Origin: Massilia cavernae | Lineage (GTDB): Bacteria; Pseudomonadota; Gammaproteobacteria; Burkholderiales; Burkholderiaceae_D | Assembly: GCF_003590855.1 (NCBI RefSeq) | Contig: NZ_QYUP01000111.1 | Coordinates: forward strand, 1 to 64,000 | Reading direction: 5' to 3' | Length of the DNA: 64,000 nt | In this document: one piece after another, positions 57,688 through 64,000 of the stretch | Layout: the number at the start of each line of letters is the position of its first letter | Numbering within the stretch: position 1 is the stretch's first letter | Position numbers and translations under genes: made by a program | Notes under the pieces: generated by a model | What the model saw: only the letters and a program-made list of their open reading frames with translations | Database searches by the model: none | What the model was told of the DNA's origin: nothing

Positions 57688-60005
57688 ATGAGCACACCAA
57701 AACCATCGCGCAGGCGCGCAAGGCTGCGGCTACGGTCACCATTTGGCATCACGCTGGCGTTCACCGCCTGCTCGACCCTGTGGATCCTGTTGTCCGGCAC
57801 AGTCGTCAACGCGCTGTTCGACGATCCCGACACCATCTACTACGTCGAGCTGCTGAAAGGCTTCGCCTACACGGCCGTGGTCGCCGCGCTGCTCTACGTC
57901 CTGCTGCGCTCGTGGCAAGGCCTGCTTCACCACGCCATCGCCGTTGCGGAACACAACGAGGCAAGGCTCGAACGCGTGCTGCTGGGGTCGAACGACGGCT
58001 GGTGGGACTGGGACATCGGCACGGACACCATCTATTATTCGCCGCGCTGGTGGAGCATGCTGGGCTACCAGCCCAACGAGCTTCCGGCCGACTCGCGCCT
58101 CTGGCTTCGGATGGTCCCGCCCGGCGAGGTGCATGAGGTCGAGGCCGCCATGTCGAAGTTGCTCTCAGGCGATGCGAAAAGTGGCCGGCTCGAAGTGAGG
58201 ATGCGCCACAAGGATGGCCATTACGTCCCGGTAATCACGCGCTTTCGCATCCAGCGCGACGCCGGCGGCAAGCCCACCTGCGTCTCGGGCACCAACACCG
58301 ACATGACCGATTTCAATGCGGCGCAGCGGCGCCTGCACCAGGCCGCCGCCGTGTTCGAGACCACGCGCGAAGGCATCCTCGTGACCGATGCGCAGGCGCG
58401 CATCATCATGGTCAACCAGGGGTTTTCCGCCGCTACCGGCTACAGCGAAGCGGAACTGCTGGGCCGTACGCCCGCCGTGCTGAGTTCCGGCAAGCATGAC
58501 CCGGCGTTTTTCCAGGCCATGTGGGAGGCGCTCGCCACCGACGGCTACTGGCGCGGCGAGGTCTGCAACCGCAACAAGAGCGGCGAGATGCATTCGGACT
58601 TCCTCAGCATCAGCGCGGTCAGGGACGACAAGGGCAAGGTGATCAACTATGTCGGCGTCTACGCCGACGTGTCCCAGATCCGCGAATCCGAGCGCAAGCT
58701 CGACTTCCTGGCCCACCACGATCCGCTGACCGGCCTGCCGAACCGCCTGATGCTGACCACCGAGCTGGACCATGCGACCAAGGCGGCACGCCGGCAGCAC
58801 AGCAGCTTCGCCCTGCTGCTGCTCGACCTGGACCGCTTCAAGGACGTCAACGACAGCTATGGCCACGCGGCCGGCGACGAACTGCTGGTCCAGGTGGCAT
58901 CCTGCCTGCGCCAGCGCTTGCGCGACGCCGATATCGTGGCGCGGCTGGGAGGCGACGAGTTTGTGGTGCTGCTGGAGAACATCACCCACGACGAGGACGG
59001 CGGCAGGGTGGCCGACGAAATCGCGGAATGGCTGAGCCAGGGCTGGACCCTGTCCAACGGCGCCGAGGTCCGCATCGGCGTGAGCATCGGCATCAGCGTG
59101 TTCCCCGCGCACGGCAAGGACAGCAACGAGCTGATCCAGCACGCCGACGCCGCGATGTACCTCGCCAAGCAGCAGGGCAGCGGGTGCTACCGCTACTTCT
59201 CGCAGCGGCTGACGCACGATGCGCGCCACCGGCTTGAACTGGAGGCGCGCCTGCACCAGGCCGTACAACGCAACCAGCTGCGCGCGTTCTACCAGCCCCA
59301 GATCGACATCGCCAGCGGCAGGCTGATCGGCGCCGAAGCGCTGGTGCGCTGGTTCGATCCGGAGCGGGGCCTGATCGCGCCGCAGCGCTTCATCCCGGTC
59401 GCCGAGAGCAGCGGCCTGATCAACCAGATCGGCAAATGGATCTTGTGGCAGAGCTGCATGCAAGGGAAGCGCTGGATCGAAGCCGGCTTCCCGCCGATTA
59501 TCGTGGCGGTCAACGTATCGCCCGCCAGTTCCTGAACACCGACGTGCGCGCGCTGGTGCGCGACGTGCTGGAGGAGACCGGCTTCCCGGCGCAGTACCTG
59601 GAGCTGGAACTGACCGAAAGCGCGCTGATGGAGAGAGGCGACGAAGCGATGTCGATGCTGAACGGGCTGCGCGAGCTGGGCGTGCACCTGGCGATCGACG
59701 ACTTCGGCACGGGGTACTCATCGCTGGCCTACCTGAAGCACTTCCCGCTGGATGTGCTGAAGATCGACCGCAGCTTCGTGAAGGATATTCCACGCTATCC
59801 GGACGATGTGGCGATTGCCACGGCCATCGTGACGATGGGGCATACGCTCGGATTCAAGGTACTGGCGGAGGGTGTGGAATCGGAGGAGCAGCGGGTTTTC
59901 CTGGCGGAACGGGGCTGCGACTCGTACCAGGGGTATCTGAAGAGCCGGCCGGTGCCGGCGGCGGATTTCGAGCGGATGTTCGCGCCGACGGCGGCCTTGC
60001 CTTGA
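57688..60005 (+). CDS. membrane PAS-PAS-GGDEF-EAL cyclic-di-GMP protein, frameshifted in the EAL domain
   Basis: About 770 residues when restored. Two N-terminal membrane helices (about 20-70), two PAS domains (about 90-215 and 215-340, GTNTDMTDFN at the junction), a GGDEF domain with the intact active site RLGGDEFVVLL, and an EAL domain with EALVRW and DDFGTGYSSL. A missing G in VNVSARQFL (near 59517-59523) splits the gene, giving an artificial stop at 59535; the frame resumes to 60005. The ATG at 57688 (MSTPKPSRRRA) precedes the first helix. It may make and/or degrade c-di-GMP in response to a PAS ligand. Confidence 0.88.
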
Positions 60006-60015
60006 AAATCCTTGC

Positions 60016-60942
60016 TTAGAACTCGCGGTTGACGAGCATCCCGCCTTCGCGCTTCGCGGCCCCTGCCCTCACCAGCGAGTGCACCGTCCATTCCGCCATC
60101 TTGTCCGCCGGCCATTCGAAGTAGCGCTGCGCCGTCGACACCAGCAGCGGCACCGTCTCGAACATCGTCCACACTTCCGCCAGCGGTATCTGCTGGCGCG
60201 ACAGCAGCAGGAACTTGAGCAACACCTTCACCGCGTTCTCCGCGTTGCGCTTCGGGCTGGCCGACAGGAAATCGACCCGCGCCAGCGCGCGCGCCACCGC
60301 AGCCTTCACATCGGTGAACGCTGCGCCATGCCCCGGAATCACCAGCCGCGCATCGAGCGTGCGGATCAGTTCCAGGGTGGCGCGCGCTTCGTCGAAGCCC
60401 GACTCGCCATCGAGCTCGGGGAAGATCACGCCGAAGCCGTTGTTCCACAGGGCGTCCGCCGAAATCAGTATGCCTTCCCGCTCGCAGAACAGGATCACCG
60501 AATGCGGATCGTGTCCCGGCGCGCCCAGCACGCGCCACGGCATGTCGCCAAGCACCAGCTCCTGGCCCGGCGTGAGCGTGTCGTCGAAGGTGAAGCGCTC
60601 GCACTGCTGCCCGGTAGCGCGAAAACTCAGCGCCGCCTCGTCCCAGGCGCGCACCTTGGCCGCCTCCGCCACCGGGATCGCCACCCGGCTGCCGTAGCGC
60701 GCCTGCAGCGCCGCATTGCCGCCGCAGTGGTCCGAATGCAGGTGGGTGTTGAGCACCCGGTCCAGGCGGCGCCTGCCCAGTTCATGTTCGACCAGCGCCA
60801 GCGTCTGCGGCACGTGGGTCAGGTAGCCGCTGTCGACCAGCGCGGTGTCGTCGCGGCCGACGAACAGCACATTGTTGGAAGAGAGCCAGCCGCGTTCGAG
60901 GATGCGCATCGAAGCGGGTACGGAAAAAGCCTTATCGTTCAT
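60016..60942 (-). CDS. MBL-fold metallo-hydrolase
   Basis: 308 residues. The metallo-beta-lactamase fold has the zinc motif THLHSDHCGG, the later ligands in GAPGHDPHS and ISADAL, and the last histidine in IPGHGAAF; a C-terminal winged-helix-like region of 80 residues follows, as in LACTB2/glyoxalase II-like hydrolases. The ATG at 60942 overlaps the TGA of the upstream gene. Last in a four-gene operon with a thioesterase, so thioester hydrolysis is plausible. Confidence 0.9.
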   Translation of the reverse strand: MNDKAFSVPASMRILERGWLSSNNVLFVGRDDTALVDSGYLTHVPQTLALVEHELGRRRLDRVLNTHLHSDHCGGNAALQARYGSRVAIPVAEAAKVRAWDEAALSFRATGQQCERFTFDDTLTPGQELVLGDMPWRVLGAPGHDPHSVILFCEREGILISADALWNNGFGVIFPELDGESGFDEARATLELIRTLDARLVIPGHGAAFTDVKAAVARALARVDFLSASPKRNAENAVKVLLKFLLLSRQQIPLAEVWTMFETVPLLVSTAQRYFEWPADKMAEWTVHSLVRAGAAKREGGMLVNREF

Positions 60943-61382
60943 CGTTTCATCTGAAAGGCCAGCGAAATCTTGGCGAACTCGATCAGCACCTCGCGCGAAC
61001 CGCCGTTGAAGGTAGTGAAGGAGTTGCCGGTCCTGACGACCATTCGCGGCGGGAAAAGCCAGGAGAGGTAGGGAATGCCGATCATCTTGGCGCCGCGTAC
61101 GTCGCGCCATTCGACCTTCTTGTCGAACAGCCAGGTCTGGTGAATGCCGGCCGCGTCGATGGTGGTGCGCGCGCGCAGGAACCAGTAATAGCTGATGGCC
61201 AGCATCAGCGCGGCGCCGAACACCAGCGCCTTGACGCCGACGCCGTACTGCAGCAGCGGGAAGCGCAGCGCGATACTGGCGCCGTAGGCGAACAGGCCGA
61301 TCGTCATCACGGTGGCGAACAGCTTGAAGCCCTTGCCGTAGGCCGGGCCGGAAATCGTTTTTTCAGGTTTGTAGAAGTTCAT
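60939..61382 (-). CDS. PH-like-domain membrane protein
   Basis: 147 residues. Two membrane helices (about 24-45 and 50-70) are followed by a beta-rich domain with TTIDAAGIHQTWLFDKKVEW, typical of bacterial PH-like domains. The family assignment is tentative and there is no known function. One base separates it from the DUF1289 gene; it overlaps the MBL gene by 4 bp. Confidence 0.75.
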   Translation of the reverse strand: MNFYKPEKTISGPAYGKGFKLFATVMTIGLFAYGASIALRFPLLQYGVGVKALVFGAALMLAISYYWFLRARTTIDAAGIHQTWLFDKKVEWRDVRGAKMIGIPYLSWLFPPRMVVRTGNSFTTFNGGSREVLIEFAKISLAFQMKR

Positions 61383-61383
61383 C

Positions 61384-61575
61384 TCAGTCGAATTGAATGC
61401 GTTCTTCTCGGCGGCGGATTTCATTCCACACCACCCGTTTGTAATCGTCGCCGGCACTGCTCCAGTTAATGATTTCCTCGATCGTGCGCAGGCAACCGAG
61501 GCACAGGCCGTCCTGCCCCATCTCGCACAGGTTGATGCACGGCGACGGCACCGGCGATTTCAGTTCTTCGGTCAT
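61384..61575 (-). CDS. DUF1289 cysteine-rich small protein
   Basis: 63 residues with the DUF1289 pattern: C13 and C17 (PCINLC), C25 and C28 (GLCLGCLRT), then EIINWSSAGDDYKRVV. The four cysteines probably bind zinc or an Fe-S cluster. The family is often linked with Fe-S or redox enzymes; the role is unknown. Start overlaps the thioesterase stop by 4 bp. Confidence 0.9.
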   Translation of the reverse strand: MTEELKSPVPSPCINLCEMGQDGLCLGCLRTIEEIINWSSAGDDYKRVVWNEIRRREERIQFD

Positions 61576-62000
61576 GCGCCCGCCTTCGCCACTTTTTCCG
61601 CCACCTTTTGCGTGAAGCGCGCCGGATCGATGATAAAGCGTTCGTGCGTGCCTTCGCAGACGCGCTCGACCTCATCCCATGCCTCGACCCGGAAACATAC
61701 GCGGCGGCCATCGACCTCGGTCACCTCGCCCTTGATCAGCAGGGTCATGCCGGGCGCGGTGGGCGCGAGGTGGCTGAAGTGCACCATCGTGCCCAGGCTC
61801 TGCTCGCGCGGCCAGTCGACGTAAGGCATCATGCCGTGCAGACAGGCAAGTTCCATCATGCCGACCATGTAACCCGTCGCCAGCACATCCGGCATGTCCC
61901 GGCAGAACGCGGTGTCGTTATATAGCTGCGGCACCGTCGCCCGCTCCGGCACGGTGTAACTCCACTCAAACATGATGCCGGGTTCCAACTTACGTTTCAT
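61572..62000 (-). CDS. thioesterase family protein (hot-dog fold)
   Basis: 142 residues, of the FlK/hot-dog thioesterase type: EWSYTVPERATVPQLYND near the N-terminus, GTMVHFSHLAPTAPGM in the core and ERVCEGTHERFIID at the end. It probably hydrolyses an acyl-CoA. First gene of the operon thioesterase-DUF1289-PH-like-MBL. Confidence 0.88.
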   Translation of the reverse strand: MKRKLEPGIMFEWSYTVPERATVPQLYNDTAFCRDMPDVLATGYMVGMMELACLHGMMPYVDWPREQSLGTMVHFSHLAPTAPGMTLLIKGEVTEVDGRRVCFRVEAWDEVERVCEGTHERFIIDPARFTQKVAEKVAKAGA

Positions 62001-62157
62001 TTCGCCACTCCTTCAAGAGCGGGCTTCCGCCTGCTCCTGCAATCTTTTACCATCTTTCCAAAAAACATGTCAGAACGCAATTATCGCACCGCAGCAAAAA
62101 CCGGTTGACGAACGGGCTCAGACAGGTAGACTAAAACGCATTAACCAAGGACAGCCC

Positions 62158-63219
62158 ATGAAATTTCCCTCTAAGCTCATAGAGCATTTGCGCGGTGCAT
62201 CAAGAATCCTGATGGGGCAAAACCACTCTGCTGCAGTGCAAAAAATCCAGCAGGCGTTGCGCGTTTTACCCAGTGCCGGAACCACCGATCCAGGAAAAAT
62301 AAATGCAGGAGTGCAAGAATTCCTGGATCAGATCATCCCCGGCGTCATGACCGGACTCGACCCTTCCCGCCCTGCCACCGCTCCCCTCCCCGGCCAGTTC
62401 ATCGACGACAGCTACACCAACGCCGCCGGCACCCGCGCTTACAAGCTCTACATTCCCAGCAGCTACACCGGCCAGCCGATGCCGCTGGTGGTCATGCTCC
62501 ATGGCTGCACCCAGCACCCGGACGACTTCGCGGCAGGCACGCGGATGAACGAGCTCGCCGAGGAAATGCATTGCCTGGTGGCGTATCCCGCTCAGTCGCT
62601 GCAGGCCAATCCTTCGCGCTGCTGGAACTGGTTCAACGCGCTCGACCAGCAGCGCGATCAGGGCGAGCCGTCGATCATCGCGGGCATTACCCGCAAGGTC
62701 ATGCGCAGCCATGCCGTCGACGACAGCCAGGTCTACGTCGCCGGGCTGTCCGCCGGCGGCGCGATGGCAACCATCATGGGTACACTCTACCCCGAACTGT
62801 ATGCGGCCGTCGGCGTCCACTCCGGTTTGCCGTTCGCCTCGGCGCACGACCTGCCGTCGGCGCTGGCGGCAATGCGCGGCGACTTCGGCAGGCAAGCGCT
62901 ACCGGGCGACCCCGTCCCGATCATCGTTTTCCACGGCGACAAGGACACGACGGTCCATCCGGCCAATGGCGACGAGCTGATCAAGCAGGGCTCGCACCCG
63001 GTCTCGCACATCAGCACTGAGCCCGGCGCCGTCCCCGACGGGCACAGCTACACCCGCACCATCCACCACAAGCCGGACGGCACCGCCCATGCGGAACAGT
63101 GGCTGATCCACGGCGCGGGCCATGCGTGGTCGGGCGGATCGGGCAGCGGCAGCTACACCGATGGCCGCGGACCGGACGCAAGCCGCGAAATGATGCGCTT
63201 CTTCCGTACCAGCCGTTAG
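62158..63219 (+). CDS. PHB depolymerase-family esterase, probably intracellular
   Basis: 353 residues. No signal peptide, so it is likely cytoplasmic. The N-terminal 65 residues are amphipathic (LRGASRILMGQNHSAAVQKIQQAL) and might bind PHB granules. The hydrolase domain has the oxyanion region VVMLHGCTQHP, nucleophile S198 in GLSAGGAMA, an Asp in FHGDKDTTVHP, and His in IHGAGHAWSGG. AAGGA precedes the ATG at 62158. It could mobilise the polyester made through phaAB, or cleave other esters. Confidence 0.88.
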   Translation: MKFPSKLIEHLRGASRILMGQNHSAAVQKIQQALRVLPSAGTTDPGKINAGVQEFLDQIIPGVMTGLDPSRPATAPLPGQFIDDSYTNAAGTRAYKLYIPSSYTGQPMPLVVMLHGCTQHPDDFAAGTRMNELAEEMHCLVAYPAQSLQANPSRCWNWFNALDQQRDQGEPSIIAGITRKVMRSHAVDDSQVYVAGLSAGGAMATIMGTLYPELYAAVGVHSGLPFASAHDLPSALAAMRGDFGRQALPGDPVPIIVFHGDKDTTVHPANGDELIKQGSHPVSHISTEPGAVPDGHSYTRTIHHKPDGTAHAEQWLIHGAGHAWSGGSGSGSYTDGRGPDASREMMRFFRTSR

Positions 63220-63494
63220 CGTTCCGCCAACCCGGCGCGCGCGAAATACCACTTCATGCCGAGCACGGCCGACGCGAGCACCAGCGTCACGCCGTTGGCG
63301 AGGATGATCGGCCAGTCGGACAGCGCCAAGCCGTAGCAGGTCCACAGCGCCACGCCGGTGATGAAAATCATGTACATGCCGGTGGAAATGCCGGGCGCGC
63401 CACGCTGGCGCCACACCATGAACACCTGGGGAATGAAGGCGCTGGTGGTGAGGACTGCGGCGAGATAGCCTAGATAACTGGTTTGTGGATCCAC
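63216..63494 (-). CDS. SemiSWEET sugar transporter
   Basis: 92 residues with three membrane helices (about 8-26, 40-58, 65-83) and the PQ-loop motif TSAFIPQVFMVWRQR. SemiSWEETs form homodimers that carry sugars by facilitated diffusion. The stop codon overlaps that of the convergent esterase gene (TTAG). Confidence 0.92.
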   Translation of the reverse strand: MDPQTSYLGYLAAVLTTSAFIPQVFMVWRQRGAPGISTGMYMIFITGVALWTCYGLALSDWPIILANGVTLVLASAVLGMKWYFARAGLAER

Positions 63495-63570
63495 GCGACT
63501 CTTTCGGAACTGGGCCGCGTATTATATTTCAGGTGGAAGGATGCCCGTTTCAAACGCGGCTGGCGGACGG

Positions 63571-63762
63571 TCAAGATCCCTCGGCGGCGCTTGCGTCCCT
63601 GGCGTGTCCGATATGCTGCTTCAGGCAGTCCGGACACCAGCAGGCCGCCGCTTCGCCCGGCACCGGAACCACTGCAGGCAGCTCGGTGCACCAGCACGGC
63701 CCGTCGAGCTGGTCGGCCATGGCGCAACCGAATTCGGCGCCGCAACTTGTGCATGTGCTCAT
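63571..63762 (-). CDS. cysteine-rich CWC-type small protein
   Basis: 63 residues. Paired cysteines (TCTSCGAEFGC, CWC near residue 25, and ACWCPDCLKQH) suggest a zinc-binding protein. GGGA lies upstream of the ATG at 63762. Gene follows a divergent gap to the truncated gene at the window end. Function unknown. Confidence 0.82.
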   Translation of the reverse strand: MSTCTSCGAEFGCAMADQLDGPCWCTELPAVVPVPGEAAACWCPDCLKQHIGHARDASAAEGS

Positions 63763-63922
63763 CAATAGTTCCCGTAGTAAATTTTCCGCCGCGCCCATGC
63801 GGCGCCCCTGTCGCCGCACCATAACGGAGCTGGAAATAAAATACAACAAGATGGCCCTATAATGGCCACAAGCCCTGCCCCGTTGCCTGTAAAATCTCGC
63901 AAAATTCTTTTTCGGACCCGCC

Positions 63923-64000
63923 ATGACCGCACCCCTGACCAACCTCAAGCTCGACCAGCACGACGACCTGACCGCGGTGTCCCCGCAGATCAAGGCGCAG
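63923..64000 (+). CDS. start of a truncated gene at the window end
   Basis: An ATG at 63923 opens 26 codons to the window end (MTAPLTNLKLDQHDDLTAVS and 6 more). The N-terminus is acidic and polar, without signal peptide. Too short to name. Confidence 0.55.
   Translation, partial: MTAPLTNLKLDQHDDLTAVSPQIKAQ

Overview
The window looks like chromosomal DNA of a high-GC betaproteobacterium of the Burkholderiales, most likely Oxalobacteraceae (Massilia/Telluria group). This is inferred from gene content and protein style: minCDE, phaA-phaB, hemA-prfA-dsbB-prmC, a Kup transporter, EttA, a liv-type ABC operon with acyl-CoA ligases, and RF1/PrmC sequences typical of betaproteobacteria. No database search was possible. 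There are no rRNA or tRNA genes, prophage, CRISPR array or plasmid functions that I can see. About 60 protein genes fill the window; apart from one insertion sequence and a few hairpin repeats it is ordinary core and near-core chromosome.

Layout. 0-0.7 kb: end of a diheme cytochrome c. 0.8-2.6 kb: an IS110-family element whose transposase is broken by a one-base insertion, with about 540 bp of structured non-coding DNA on its 3' side. 2.6-7 kb: M13 metallopeptidase and TonB receptor (minus strand). 7-10 kb: S41 protease and FabH-like synthase. 10-18 kb (minus): dienoyl-CoA-reductase-like flavoprotein, two small proteins, proline iminopeptidase, DSD1-type PLP enzyme, GNAT, and phaB/phaA with a perfect FNR-type box upstream. 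18.4-20.3 kb: minCDE followed by a tandem hairpin array. 21-31 kb: orphan response regulator, hemA-prfA-dsbB-prmC, DUF885 peptidase, gshA, HDAC-like amidohydrolase, ElaA-like GNAT. 31-37 kb: kup, rarD, and a histidine kinase/response regulator/DJ-1 operon. 37-46 kb: ettA, outer-membrane protein, AlkB, and a five-gene aminopeptidase P-MgtC-DUF924-DUF2520 operon. 46-56 kb: Crp/Fnr regulator divergent from an operon with an acyl-CoA synthetase, a complete liv-type ABC importer, two YjbR-like paralogues and a PaaK-like ligase. 56-64 kb: phosphoribosyltransferase, nitronate monooxygenase, PAS-GGDEF-EAL protein, a tight MBL/PH-like/DUF1289/thioesterase operon, intracellular PHB-depolymerase-like esterase, SemiSWEET, Cys-rich protein, and the start of a truncated gene.

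Functional themes. Carbon storage appears twice (phaA/phaB for synthesis, a PHB-depolymerase-family esterase for mobilisation), with a predicted oxygen-responsive site at phaA. The 46.8-55.8 kb operon couples import of an unknown carboxylic acid with CoA activation and is the best candidate here for an uncharacterised system.

Caution on sequence quality: at least six otherwise conserved genes carry single-base frameshifts (transposase, M13 peptidase twice, dienoyl-CoA reductase, LivH, nitronate monooxygenase, GGDEF-EAL). The density in housekeeping-type genes suggests residual sequencing or assembly errors more than real pseudogenes, and I annotate most of them as single interrupted genes.
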